Positions 1-8,173 of a stretch of DNA of 44,390 bases are shown here, piece by piece. This DNA is from JAFGGG01 sp964634205. GTDB lineage: Bacteria > Spirochaetota > Spirochaetia > SZUA-6 > RPPD01. The stretch is from positions 1-44,390 of the forward strand of contig CAZWKE010000027.1 of the NCBI GenBank assembly GCA_964634205.1, written 5' to 3'. Within the stretch, counting starts at the first letter, position 1. Every line of letters begins with the position of its first letter. The position numbers were made by a program, and so were the translations under genes. The notes under the pieces were generated by a model. The model had not been told where the DNA came from. It saw only the letters and a list, made by a program, of their open reading frames with translations, and did not search any database.

Positions 1-1
1 A

Positions 2-100
2 ACAGCGACTCCCGTTCCGGAAAAGAAAATAGCCGAGGTATTAGTGTTAATAGCGCAGAAGGAGCAAAAAATAGCCACAATGCTTGAAAGCCTGCAATAA
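2..100 (+). CDS. C-terminal fragment of an unidentified protein (5' end outside window)
   Basis: The frame starting at position 2 is open to a TAA at 98-100 and encodes 32 residues rich in Lys, Glu and Gln with hydrophobic spacing typical of a coiled-coil tail (…EKKIAEVLVLIAQKEQKIA…). No start lies inside the window, so only the 3' end of a plus-strand gene would be present, converging on the ABC permease gene. The stretch is short, so this could be chance; I do not recognise a family. Confidence 0.35.
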   Translation, partial: TATPVPEKKIAEVLVLIAQKEQKIATMLESLQ

Positions 101-127
101 CCATATTGTGTAGGCTGGAATAATACT

Positions 128-913
128 CTACACCTGATCGGCATAACGCCACCAGGCAAGGGTGGCGGCAACTCCGGCGGTCCCGCCGAAGATGACAACG
201 AGGTAACTGACGATACCGATGTCTTTTCCGGACAGGGCAGCCACACTATACAGCGCCGGTACGGCCCAGGGGAAATACCCCGCCACGGCGGGCATGCCGA
301 CCCCCAGTGTCTGGCTCATAATCATGGTAAAGATAAGAACGCCCAGCGGAAGTAAAAACCCGCGGCTGACGCAGGCAAAAAAGGCAAGCGGAGCACAGAG
401 TATAATATTCAACAACCAGGTAAGGGAAAACATCACAACCGCCCGGAAGACAAAATCAATCGACCAGGTTTCAAGCCCGACCACCGCCCCCGCAATGAAT
501 CCCGCGGTTAAGAGGACCAGCGCCAGTAACGCGCACCAGATCGCCGTTACCAGGAATTTTGCCGTGACGATCGTACTGCGGGAGACCGGTAAAGCCAGCA
601 GGTCCTTCACGGTCCGGTCGGCATATTCACGCCCGAACACCCAGCTTGCCACAAATCCGCAGCCGATGGATCCGATCATGGCCCCGGTCTGGACCAACAT
701 ACCCAGGAACGAGGGCCAGTCGGCATTGCCGACGATTGCCGCCTTGGCGCTCATTATTCCCGCGTCCCTGAACAACTCGGGGTGTTTGGCAACAAAGACC
801 AGCAGACCGAGCATGAGTGCCATAAACGAAAAGGCGATAATGGTGATCAGAAAAATTATTGATTTCCTTGCCTTCACTACTTCCGTATAAAATGCCGCGC
901 CCAAACCCCTCAT
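128..913 (-). CDS. ABC-2 type transporter permease
   Basis: A 261-residue polytopic membrane protein with about six hydrophobic segments (near residues 17-41, 72-93, 117-148, 155-182, 187-205 and 232-254) and the cytoplasmic sequence FGREYADRT before RTVKDLLALPVSR, typical of BcrB/ABC-2 permeases of peptide or drug exporters. Such permeases dimerise and are driven by a cytoplasmic ATPase. Its start overlaps the stop of the upstream ATPase gene by 4 bases, so the two are translationally coupled in a TetR-ATPase-permease operon. The partner ATPase is internally deleted (see next entry), so the transporter is probably not working unless another ATPase substitutes. Substrate unknown. Confidence 0.8.
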   Translation of the reverse strand: MRGLGAAFYTEVVKARKSIIFLITIIAFSFMALMLGLLVFVAKHPELFRDAGIMSAKAAIVGNADWPSFLGMLVQTGAMIGSIGCGFVASWVFGREYADRTVKDLLALPVSRSTIVTAKFLVTAIWCALLALVLLTAGFIAGAVVGLETWSIDFVFRAVVMFSLTWLLNIILCAPLAFFACVSRGFLLPLGVLIFTMIMSQTLGVGMPAVAGYFPWAVPALYSVAALSGKDIGIVSYLVVIFGGTAGVAATLAWWRYADQV

Positions 914-1467
914 GCCGCACCTCCGTTTTCATTGATTACCCGCAAAAAGTACGATTCAAGGTCTTCTTCATCCACCTTAAGCAGATACGGCGGAAGTTTC
1001 TTGCCGACCAGGAAGGAATTTATTTTTTCCGGATTGCCTACGGCGCGGGGATCGCTTATTTCAATATCACCATCCTCGCCTTGCGCGGACGGATATCCCT
1101 TTGCGGCAAGCTCCCTGGCTGCCTCCTTGTTATTGCGGGTACGGATTTGCAGCACCCGGCGGCGAAAGAGTTCCAGATTTTCCCTGACGGTGAGAGTAGG
1201 GTAGGCATAGGGGATCTCCACCAGGTATCCCACTGAATCCCAGAGGCGGGTATTGGCCGCGTCCGCCTTCTTTCCCATGATGTACGGCACCCCCGCGCTG
1301 GGGCGGATCATCCCGAGCAGCATCCGTATGGTAGTGGTTTTGCCGGCACCGTTTAATCCCAAAAACCCGTAGATCTCTCCTTTTTTAACGCGTATCGATA
1401 CGTTTGCCACAGCGCGTACGGTGCCGAACCGTTTGCTTAATGTCCTGGTTTCAATAGCGTATTCCAT
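910..1467 (-). pseudogene. ABC transporter ATPase with an internal in-frame deletion (no signature motif, no Walker B)
   Basis: 185 residues against about 300 for the family. The N-terminus is normal: Walker A GLNGAGKTTT at 37-46 and the region through TLTVRENLELF at 91-101. The C-terminal accessory domain is also normal (AARELAAKGY, IEISDPRAV, DEEDLESYFLR near 167-176). The expected Q-loop continuation, LSGGQ signature, Walker B and H-loop are missing. The join falls at residues 101-104 (FRRRVLQIRT, nt about 1155-1167), where a helical-domain FRR meets a C-domain RRRLLIRT-like segment, as if recombination at short Arg repeats deleted about 120 codons in frame. The reading frame is intact, but ATP hydrolysis should be lost. 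A 4-base overlap couples it to the permease; the TetR stop lies 11 bases upstream. Confidence 0.8.
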
Positions 1468-1478
1468 TATCGTCTCCT

Positions 1479-2093
1479 CTATGCCTTGTCCGGTGTACCG
1501 AAAAAATAATCCGCCGCCATATCAATCAACAGCCTGGTCCCGGCACGGTATTCGGCCGGCCCGATATCATTTTTATGCTGGAAAATATAAACAAAGAATA
1601 GAAAAAATCCGGTCAGCGCTTCTTGTTTTATCCCGCGAATACGACCCGTTGCCTCGGGAATGTTCAGTATAAAATTGCGCATGAAATCCATGTCCCGGTC
1701 AATATGTTTTTCCAGCCGCTCCCGCGGGAGGTGGAGCATGACCGCGTCCATGTCGCGATGGCGTATTTGGGACATAACCGGATTTCGCTCCATAAAATCC
1801 AGGAACTTCAGCATAAATGTTTTCAGACGTTTTGCCGGTGTTAATTTTTCTTCCCGCATCAACCGAACCATATCATCCCGTACCTGGTTTTCGATGTTTT
1901 CCAGCACCTCCATGAAAAATATCTCCTTGGAACTGAAAAAAAGGTAGAAGGTCCCCTTGGATATCCCGGCGAGCCTTACTACTTCATCTATCCCGGCCTT
2001 TTTGAAACCGTACCTGCCGAAGAGTTCTTTCCCCGCTTCGAGCAGTTTTCCCCGGATAAGTTCTTTTTGTTCATCGGTAAAACCTTTGGGCAC
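1479..2093 (-). CDS. TetR/AcrR family transcriptional regulator
   Basis: 204 residues. The N-terminal helix-turn-helix is clear (about residues 10-55: AGKELFGRYGFKKAGIDEV, then AGISKGTFYLFFSSKEIFF, the recognition helix pattern G-I-S-K-G-T-F-Y-x-F-F). The C-terminal part is the usual variable ligand-binding helical domain. It is the first gene of an operon with the ABC ATPase and permease on the minus strand and probably represses it. A Shine-Dalgarno sequence (AGGAG) lies before the ATG at 2093, and a TGACTA-N12-TAGTCA inverted repeat lies about 30-50 bases upstream. Ligand unknown. Confidence 0.85.
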   Translation of the reverse strand: MPKGFTDEQKELIRGKLLEAGKELFGRYGFKKAGIDEVVRLAGISKGTFYLFFSSKEIFFMEVLENIENQVRDDMVRLMREEKLTPAKRLKTFMLKFLDFMERNPVMSQIRHRDMDAVMLHLPRERLEKHIDRDMDFMRNFILNIPEATGRIRGIKQEALTGFFLFFVYIFQHKNDIGPAEYRAGTRLLIDMAADYFFGTPDKA

Positions 2094-2122
2094 GGCCTCT
2101 CCTGTATTTATTAAAAACTATT

Positions 2123-2146
2123 TGACTAAAAATATAAATATAGTCA
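2123..2146. promoter_or_regulatory. Candidate TetR operator
   Basis: Perfect 6-base arms TGACTA (2123-2128) and TAGTCA (2141-2146) with a 12-base AT-rich centre, placed 30 bases upstream of the tetR start. TetR-family autoregulators commonly bind such inverted repeats over their own promoter. Inference from position and symmetry only. Confidence 0.4.
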
Positions 2147-2210
2147 TATAGTACATAATAATGCGGATAAAATCAAGCGATTGGGAAAAAATATTGATCG
2201 GTTTCGACTG

Positions 2211-3221
2211 TTATTTTAAAAATTCCAGGATTTGTGCAATAATTTCCGATTGTATCGGGCCATGGTTCAAAAGGGTATGCGGGCCGCCGGAGATTATTTT
2301 AATAGTTGCCCCCGGTATTTTCTGTTCTAAAAAATCCAGTCCGCTTTTCCAATCAAGAGTTTTATCCGCGTCACCTTGCAGTATAAGTACGGGAATAGTA
2401 ATAATCGGTTTTTCGGCCAGGTGTTCCCGCCAACGACGCAAGGCATTAACCCAGGTGAAGGGCATTACCTCCGGACTCAAATACCCCTGCTTCGGGCCGA
2501 TCATCGGGCCCGCATACATAAACAGCTGCATAAATGAGGCGATACAAGAGGTATATTCGAAATATCTTGGTTTGATAAGCGGTGCCAGGAGTACGGCCTT
2601 ATCAATACCAACCGGATCCTGCCAGAGCGCTTCCAATACCGCAGAGCCGCCGGTGCTGTGACCGAGTAATACCAGGGGTTTTGGCAGAATATAGGTTTGT
2701 TGCCTTTTTATCCAGGCTTTTATATCGGAAATGCATATTCCATATTGCCTGAAATCTTTTATATCACCGGAATAACCGCTGGAAAATCCGTGCCCCGGTA
2801 AATCAACGGCGAGAATCGCCCAACCATGAGCGGAAATACGGTACAGGGCCGGGAGATTAAAGGCACTGTACGCGGCATAGCCATGGAAGGCAATCATTGT
2901 TCCCTTTACTTTTTCTTGCGGAGGCAGCAGCAGGATAACGCCCAGCCTGTAATCGGTGGTATTAATATATCCCATAATGCGTTTCCCGGGAAAGCGGTAG
3001 TGCGACAGATATTTATCGGCGCGGGTAAAATAATCCGTAACATACGGTCCGTTTTGCGGTAAAACAACCGACTCCAACGGACCGGCCTCCATTGCTATTG
3101 AATCGCGTAAAGACATAACCTTATCCGGCGGCGGGCCGAAAACAGCACAGTGAGTAAGCAATGTTGTCATAGAGAGGATGAATAACAAACAAATCGGCAA
3201 TCGGTTTTTTTGTTGGTTCAT
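2211..3221 (-). CDS. Alpha/beta hydrolase (serine aminopeptidase S33/monoacylglycerol-lipase type), probable lipoprotein
   Basis: 336 residues. The N-terminus is a signal peptide with a possible relaxed lipobox LLTHC (Cys25). Fold markers are present in order: HGYAAYSAF oxyanion region (about 113-121), VDLPGHGFSSG (139-149), nucleophile elbow GHSTGGS with Ser189, acid Asp within QGDADKT (282-288), and catalytic His315 in GGPHTLLNHG. This is the complete S33 hydrolase set, so an active lipase or esterase acting in the periplasm or at a membrane is likely. Natural substrate unknown. It is transcribed alone, divergent from the small lipoprotein gene at 3340. Confidence 0.75.
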   Translation of the reverse strand: MNQQKNRLPICLLFILSMTTLLTHCAVFGPPPDKVMSLRDSIAMEAGPLESVVLPQNGPYVTDYFTRADKYLSHYRFPGKRIMGYINTTDYRLGVILLLPPQEKVKGTMIAFHGYAAYSAFNLPALYRISAHGWAILAVDLPGHGFSSGYSGDIKDFRQYGICISDIKAWIKRQQTYILPKPLVLLGHSTGGSAVLEALWQDPVGIDKAVLLAPLIKPRYFEYTSCIASFMQLFMYAGPMIGPKQGYLSPEVMPFTWVNALRRWREHLAEKPIITIPVLILQGDADKTLDWKSGLDFLEQKIPGATIKIISGGPHTLLNHGPIQSEIIAQILEFLK

Positions 3222-3271
3222 TTTTAATAGTATAAATATATTTTTAATTGAAATCTATCTTTTTATTTTTC

Positions 3272-3300
3272 TTGCAGTATCATTTTATTTTTGTTATAGT
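3272..3300 (+). promoter_or_regulatory. Sigma-70-like promoter of the small lipoprotein gene
   Basis: A -35 TTGCAG (3272-3277), a 17-base spacer and a -10 TATAGT (3295-3300) stand 40 bases before the ATG at 3340, leaving room for the GAGGAGG ribosome-binding site. Confidence 0.55.
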
Positions 3301-3339
3301 TTTTATTATTATTTGTCAGAAAAATGAGGAGGAAATTGA

Positions 3340-3738
3340 ATGATTAAAAAAATTTTGGTCGTATTTGTCATTTTTACCCTGCTATTCTCATGTAAAAGTC
3401 TCAGTAATTTTGAGAATGAGTATCAGGGGCAACAACTTTCAAAGCCCATTGATGTCGGGAAATTAAAAGCAGCCGTTCGTCTCGGCCTTCTCAATTATGA
3501 TTGGAAAACACTTTCCGAGGAAAACGGAAAGATTATAGCTAAGTATGAAAAAAGCCATGGATCAATCAGTGCAACAATAGAGGTTGATTATTCCCAGGAC
3601 GGATATACCATAAAATATATTGATAGTAAAAATCTTAATGTAAATCTTAAAAAAATGAAAATACATCCTAATTATGTCCGCTGGATTAGAAACCTGGATA
3701 AAACCATAGCAAAAAATTATTATGCGGCAACTATGTAA
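3340..3738 (+). CDS. Small hypothetical lipoprotein
   Basis: 132 residues with a strong AGGAGGA ribosome-binding site. The signal peptide (residues 1-17) ends in a lipobox-like LLFSC, making Cys18 the probable acylated residue. The mature part has alternating polar and hydrophobic strands (about 45-90) and a Lys-rich C-terminal helix ending in WIRNLDKTIAKNYY. It resembles small periplasmic lipoproteins of unknown function in spirochaetes and proteobacteria, but I recognise no specific family. It has its own promoter and is closed by a hairpin terminator, so it is monocistronic. Confidence 0.7.
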   Translation: MIKKILVVFVIFTLLFSCKSLSNFENEYQGQQLSKPIDVGKLKAAVRLGLLNYDWKTLSEENGKIIAKYEKSHGSISATIEVDYSQDGYTIKYIDSKNLNVNLKKMKIHPNYVRWIRNLDKTIAKNYYAATM

Positions 3739-3769
3739 ATTTTTTCACTTATAATTCATGCTTAAAAAA

Positions 3770-3797
3770 AGGCTGTCCGTGCGAACAGCCTTTTTTT
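3770..3797. terminator. Bidirectional rho-independent terminator
   Basis: A 7-bp stem (AGGCTGT/ACAGCCT, 3770-3791) is followed by seven T and preceded by a run of A. It lies between the convergent small lipoprotein gene (+) and the barrel-protein gene (-) and can serve both. Confidence 0.85.
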
Positions 3798-3826
3798 GTA
3801 TATACTCTGTGATAACAGCCTGAAAA

Positions 3827-4471
3827 TTATTCGTAGGTATCATCAAATCGAAAAATTACCCCGACATTTGCGTGGACTTTTATAAGATACCCGACAAATG
3901 CAGCCGCCGGACTCATCATAAAATCCTCATGCAGCCGCAATCCCGCGTCCGCGAAAAGGCTGACGGTGTCACCGAGATGAATATTAATCCCCAAACCGAC
4001 TCCGGCGAAAAAATCGAATTCAAAGAAATCTCCCGGTTCCGAATAATAGCCTTTTTGCAGAAAATTCGGTTCGAAACCCAAGCCAAAACCCACCTGTGGG
4101 CCTACCCAAAATCTCACCATTTCATTCCGAACGAAACCAAAGCCGAACGTATTACAGAAACTAAGCTGCCAGATATTCATATCAGCACTTTGCGAGCGGT
4201 CTTGATCATAAAATGTGGCATTGGAAAAGTCCAGTCCGATTTGCAATCTGTAATTAAATAATCTGTCCTGTGCTACATTTGTATCAAACAACATACCCGC
4301 CTGGATGATTTTAACCCTGTCAAAGTTACTCCAATTATCATACCAGCCCAGAGAGGACAATAAAAAATCATAGCCGACATAAACGCCCAAACCCATTGCC
4401 ATACAAGAGGCAGACACGGCAAGCAGCAGGATAAGACTTATTATACTGATTTTAAAGGCTTTTAATTTCAT
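3827..4471 (-). CDS. Predicted outer-membrane beta-barrel protein
   Basis: 214 residues with a cleavable signal peptide (hydrophobic 9-22, SASCMAMG). The mature chain has many Gly and aromatic-rich alternating strands (GLGVYVGYDF, YRLQIGLDFS, WVGPQVGFGLGF, FFAGVGLGINIHLG, VHANVGVIFRF) and an aromatic-rich C-terminal strand, as in OmpA-like or OmpW-like barrels. No periplasmic OmpA domain is present. The size suggests an 8-strand barrel. It sits downstream of the aryl polyene operon on the same strand but 81 bases after apeR, so a link with pigment display is only a guess. Confidence 0.6.
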   Translation of the reverse strand: MKLKAFKISIISLILLLAVSASCMAMGLGVYVGYDFLLSSLGWYDNWSNFDRVKIIQAGMLFDTNVAQDRLFNYRLQIGLDFSNATFYDQDRSQSADMNIWQLSFCNTFGFGFVRNEMVRFWVGPQVGFGLGFEPNFLQKGYYSEPGDFFEFDFFAGVGLGINIHLGDTVSLFADAGLRLHEDFMMSPAAAFVGYLIKVHANVGVIFRFDDTYE

Positions 4472-4552
4472 TACACTCTCCCTATATTTGATTCCTATTA
4501 CGTAATTATAAAGCGTCCGCGATAAAAAACAATTAAAAAATCATTTCTTGGA

Positions 4553-5779
4553 TTAGTTTTCCCAGCGACGGAAGATTAATGAAGTGTTTATGCCCCCAAA
4601 AGCGAAATTATTGCACATAAGATATGTCACATGCATGTCTCTGCCTTCGCCCGTAATATAATCAAGCGGCGCACAGGCGGGATCGACATGATCCAGGTTA
4701 AGATTTGGGGCAAACCAATCATTATTCATCATATTAATTGCCAGCCAGCTTTCGATAGCCCCACACGCACCCAGTGTATGGCCGATATAGCCTTTCTGTG
4801 TATTGATGGGAATAGCTCTGCCAAAACAGTTGTATGTGGCATGACTTTCCGCGATGTCACCCCTTTGTGTCGCTGTCCCGTGTCCGTTAACATAATCTAT
4901 CCGGGATGGGTCCAACCCCGCATTCTTTAATGCCAGACGCATGGCGATCTCCATGGTTTTCTTATTCGGCTGGGTGATATGATTCCCGTCGGTATTGGTC
5001 CCAAACCCTATGATCTCGGCGTAAATCTTTGCTCCCCGTTCCAAAGCATGATTAAGTTCCTCTAGGATAATTGTCCCCGCGCCTTCTCCTATTACCAGTC
5101 CGTCCCGGTCTTTATCGAAAGGCCGGGGGGTAAGGTGCGGTGTGTCATTTCTCGTACTTGTCGCATATAATGTATCAAACACCGCGGAGCCGGTAGGATT
5201 CAACTCTTCAGCGCTGCCGCATACCATTATTTTTTGGTGACCGTATTTAATGGCCTCGAAACCTAATCCGATGGCCAGGCTCCCGGCAGTACAGGCGGTG
5301 TTTGATGTAAGCAGCCGGCCTGTTAATCCAAAAAATAACGCGATATTCACCGCACAGGTCTGAGGCATTGAACGGATGTATGTGGTGGCGGTGATGCCTT
5401 GGATATCATTTGTGGTAAGCATGGAGTAAAAATCAAGAAGCGCATCCACATTCCCTGTTGAAGATCCGTAGGAGACTCCGGTTTCTCCGTTTATGAGTTC
5501 GGGAGAATCCAGTAAACCCGCATGTTGAATAGCTCGTTCACTGGAGTTTACCGCCATCAGCGCAACCTTCCCCATACCCCGGGTTTTTTTTCTGGAGTAT
5601 TCCGGTTGTGTCCATTGAATCGGAGCCGCCAGGTTGGTATTCAGATGTCTATATTTTTTCCATTCATCCATCCTGACAATTCCGCTTTTCTTCTGCCTGA
5701 GATTTTTTTCTATGGTGGGCCAATCATGTCCTATTGGGGTCAGTACCGAACCACCGGTTACAACAATTCGATTATTCAA
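4553..5779 (-). CDS. apeR: ApeR-like beta-ketoacyl-ACP synthase of the aryl polyene cluster
   Basis: 408 residues, full-length FabF-type condensing enzyme with the complete triad: Cys163 in NTACTAGS, His300 in NGHGTATQ and His334 in KGYIGHTLGACG. It performs decarboxylative Claisen condensation of an acyl group with malonyl-ACP. The start is a TTG at 5779 whose TG is shared with the TGA stop of apeQ (TTGA overlap), preceded by GGAGGA, so it is translationally coupled. It is the last gene of the operon, as apeR is in the characterised enterobacterial ape cluster. Assignment rests on gene order plus family. Confidence 0.85.
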   Translation of the reverse strand: MNNRIVVTGGSVLTPIGHDWPTIEKNLRQKKSGIVRMDEWKKYRHLNTNLAAPIQWTQPEYSRKKTRGMGKVALMAVNSSERAIQHAGLLDSPELINGETGVSYGSSTGNVDALLDFYSMLTTNDIQGITATTYIRSMPQTCAVNIALFFGLTGRLLTSNTACTAGSLAIGLGFEAIKYGHQKIMVCGSAEELNPTGSAVFDTLYATSTRNDTPHLTPRPFDKDRDGLVIGEGAGTIILEELNHALERGAKIYAEIIGFGTNTDGNHITQPNKKTMEIAMRLALKNAGLDPSRIDYVNGHGTATQRGDIAESHATYNCFGRAIPINTQKGYIGHTLGACGAIESWLAINMMNNDWFAPNLNLDHVDPACAPLDYITGEGRDMHVTYLMCNNFAFGGINTSLIFRRWEN

Positions 5780-6510
5780 ATCATTCCTCCGTTAACTGAA
5801 ATCACCTGACGGGTTATATAGGCTGCGGACTCGGACAGAAGAAAAATAGCGAGCGCCGCTACTTCTTCGGGTTTTCCCATTCGCCGCAGCGGAATCATAG
5901 AGCGAATATGTTCCCAGGGGATGTCTTTGCTCATTGCGGTTTTGATGATACCGGGGGCAATACAGTTAACGGTAATATCCCGCTTTCCCATCTCGATTGC
6001 CAGGGCTTTGGTAGCGCCGATAATTCCCGCTTTGGCCGCGCTGTAATTCACCTGACCGCGGTTTCCCACAATCCCGGATACGGATGAGAGAGTAATAATG
6101 CGTCCGGGTTTACGGGTTTGTACCATCGGCATTATAAGCGGATGCAACACATTGTAAAAACCATCGAGGTTTGTGTGTATCACCGTATCCCAGTCCTGTT
6201 CACTGATAGAGGGGAACGCATTGTCGGCGGAAATACCCGCATTGCAGACAACACCATAATATACCCCGTTTCGTTCAATGTCTTCTTCCAGAACCTGTTT
6301 TGTAAGATCACGGTCGCTTATATCAAATTGCAAAATACGCCCGCTTTCTCCCATCGTTGAGAGTGAATCCATTACCGCTTCGGCGCCCGTCGCATCACTT
6401 CTATAATGGACGATTACCTCGTAACCTGCCGCTCCTGCCGCCAGGGCGATGGACTTTCCGATACCTTTGGAGGCGCCTGTTATGAGGACGGATTTTTTTT
6501 TATCAGTCAT
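5776..6510 (-). CDS. apeQ: ApeQ-like 3-oxoacyl-ACP reductase (SDR family)
   Basis: 244 residues, FabG type. NADPH-binding TGASKGIG lies at 11-18, NAG at 90-92, and the catalytic residues are Ser142/143, Tyr156 and Lys160 (VNYSAAKAG). It would reduce the 3-oxoacyl-ACP made by ApeO or ApeR to the hydroxyacyl form during polyene building. Its ATG overlaps the stop of apeP by 8 bases, and its stop overlaps the TTG start of apeR. Confidence 0.88.
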   Translation of the reverse strand: MTDKKKSVLITGASKGIGKSIALAAGAAGYEVIVHYRSDATGAEAVMDSLSTMGESGRILQFDISDRDLTKQVLEEDIERNGVYYGVVCNAGISADNAFPSISEQDWDTVIHTNLDGFYNVLHPLIMPMVQTRKPGRIITLSSVSGIVGNRGQVNYSAAKAGIIGATKALAIEMGKRDITVNCIAPGIIKTAMSKDIPWEHIRSMIPLRRMGKPEEVAALAIFLLSESAAYITRQVISVNGGMI

Positions 6511-6985
6511 TCGTCTTTCCTGTCATTTTGTTTATAAGGTCTTTATTTGCAGATATAGTGCTAAGGGTGCCGCGCGCGTACTCCTCATTATTAACCAAGG
6601 CTTTTCCCTCAAATACCGCGACATCACCATCTCTAAAAATCTGATTCACGAAAATGTCCACCTCACTGCCGGGGGCAAAACCATGTCGGTATGTTGTGAA
6701 GTCGCGTATTGCCATAATAAACCCGATTTTTGGTTTTTCACCTTTTGCCACACTGCTGATCCCGGAAAGCAAAGCGATATTTTGTGCCATGTATTCAAAG
6801 GCCACCCAACAGGGGATGACGCCCGATTCAGCCTCAAAAAAAGTACTCTGTTCGGATACGTCCACGGCGGATTTACAATAAACATCATCCAGGGAGTAAT
6901 CCAGCAAACGATCTATGAGCAGCATAAGGCCCTGGTGGGGTGAGTAATTGAAGAGTTCGGGTTTGGATATGGGAGTCTTAATCAT
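6503..6985 (-). CDS. apeP: ApeP-like hotdog 3-hydroxyacyl-ACP dehydratase
   Basis: 160 residues, single hotdog domain of the FabA/FabZ-like COG4706 type: HQGLMLLIDRLLDY at 17-30 and the central helix WVAFEYMAQNIALLSG carrying the acid Glu. The GHFP-type His of FabZ is not seen here; a GHFP is present in the ApeI-like domain fused to the ligase. In the characterised system ApeI and ApeP act as a dehydratase complex, so unequal subunits fit. The ATG directly follows the apeO stop (TAAATG), with GAGGA upstream. Confidence 0.8.
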   Translation of the reverse strand: MIKTPISKPELFNYSPHQGLMLLIDRLLDYSLDDVYCKSAVDVSEQSTFFEAESGVIPCWVAFEYMAQNIALLSGISSVAKGEKPKIGFIMAIRDFTTYRHGFAPGSEVDIFVNQIFRDGDVAVFEGKALVNNEEYARGTLSTISANKDLINKMTGKTND

Positions 6986-8173
6986 TTATACTTCCTCACG
7001 AGTGATTATAAGACTGACATTACAGCCGCCGAAAGCATAAGAGTTACTCATGCAATGGTGTATTTTTGCGCTCCTATACCCAACGGGAATAAGGTTTAAC
7101 AGCGGGACACCGTTTTCCGGTTCCTGATCCCATATATGCGGCGGAAGAAGCGTTTCGGAATCATTCTGATTCATTGTGAGCCAGCAAAAAGCCAGTTCCA
7201 TGGCGCCGGCCGCCCCCAAAGTATGACCGGTCATCGATTTTGTACTGCTGCAGGGTGGACGATGCGGAAATATACGACCCGTAGCCTTGCTTTCCATTCT
7301 ATCGTTCAATTCCGTCCCTGTACCGTGAAGATTGATGTAATCAATGTCTCCGGCGGCAAGTCCGGCGTCTTCCAAGGACGCATACATCGCCGCGGCAGCG
7401 CCTTTGCCTTCCGGCTCCGGGGCGGTAATATGATGTGCATCGGAGCTTTCTCCACAGCCCGACAATATAATCTTGTTTTGCGCAAACGGCTCTTTTGTCA
7501 CAACAAAGAGAACCGCGCCTTCACCCAGGTTGGTTCCTTTTCGGTTTCTACTGAATGGATTACACGGATTTGGGTCTATGGCCTCTAACGCGTGAAAACC
7601 GAGAAGTATAGAATCGGAAACAATGTCCGCACCGCCCGTAATGACGGAGTCGCAGATCCCCAAATTAAGAAGATTTCGCGCAACGACAAAGGCACGCGCA
7701 CTGGAGGTGCACGCTGTTGATATATTACAGGCGACACTTTTTAACCCCAAATACTCTTTGACAAAGTTTGAACTGCTCTGGGCCTCTTGTTTATAAAAGC
7801 TGTAATCCGCTGGAAAGGATCCTGTCTCCTGGAATGTGTGTAATGCCCTTAGAGATTCCTCCGAGCCGTTATCCGTGGAACCTAACACCACCCCAATACG
7901 ATGTGCACCATAGCGGGTAATCAGATTATCAACTGCTTGTTTAATTTCATCACACGCATGAGCCAAGAGACGGTTAAGACGGTTGTCATAAGGATCCGGA
8001 AGTCCGGCGGCTTGCTTCGGCTTTGCCGCCCCCACGGTAAAGGTACCGCGTGGGTTGGAGCGCGAGCATAAGCCTTTTCTGCTTCCCTGGAGGAGTTCAT
8101 GCAAAATATCATTTTTATCTTCTCCCAATGCATTAATAATCCCCAGGTCATTCAAATAAATTTTGGTGTTCAA
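6986..8173 (-). CDS. apeO: ApeO-like beta-ketoacyl-ACP synthase
   Basis: 395 residues from a TTG start at 8173. That start has an AGGAGG ribosome-binding site 10 bases upstream and overlaps the TGA of apeN as TTGA; a longer reading from an ATG at 8296 adds a basic, non-conserved stretch and is rejected. The triad is complete: Cys155 in STACTSSA, His283 in LHGTGTELN, His317 in SMTGHTLGAAG. In the characterised system ApeO pairs with the Cys-less ApeC (KS plus chain-length factor), and an ApeC homologue is present at 19767. It elongates the aryl starter with malonyl units. Confidence 0.87.
   Translation of the reverse strand: MNTKIYLNDLGIINALGEDKNDILHELLQGSRKGLCSRSNPRGTFTVGAAKPKQAAGLPDPYDNRLNRLLAHACDEIKQAVDNLITRYGAHRIGVVLGSTDNGSEESLRALHTFQETGSFPADYSFYKQEAQSSSNFVKEYLGLKSVACNISTACTSSARAFVVARNLLNLGICDSVITGGADIVSDSILLGFHALEAIDPNPCNPFSRNRKGTNLGEGAVLFVVTKEPFAQNKIILSGCGESSDAHHITAPEPEGKGAAAAMYASLEDAGLAAGDIDYINLHGTGTELNDRMESKATGRIFPHRPPCSSTKSMTGHTLGAAGAMELAFCWLTMNQNDSETLLPPHIWDQEPENGVPLLNLIPVGYRSAKIHHCMSNSYAFGGCNVSLIITREEV

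Noticed and set aside
108..133. GTGTAG/CTACAC inverted repeat near the left edge as a terminator
   Set aside because: Six-base arms with a long loop and no T run on either strand.
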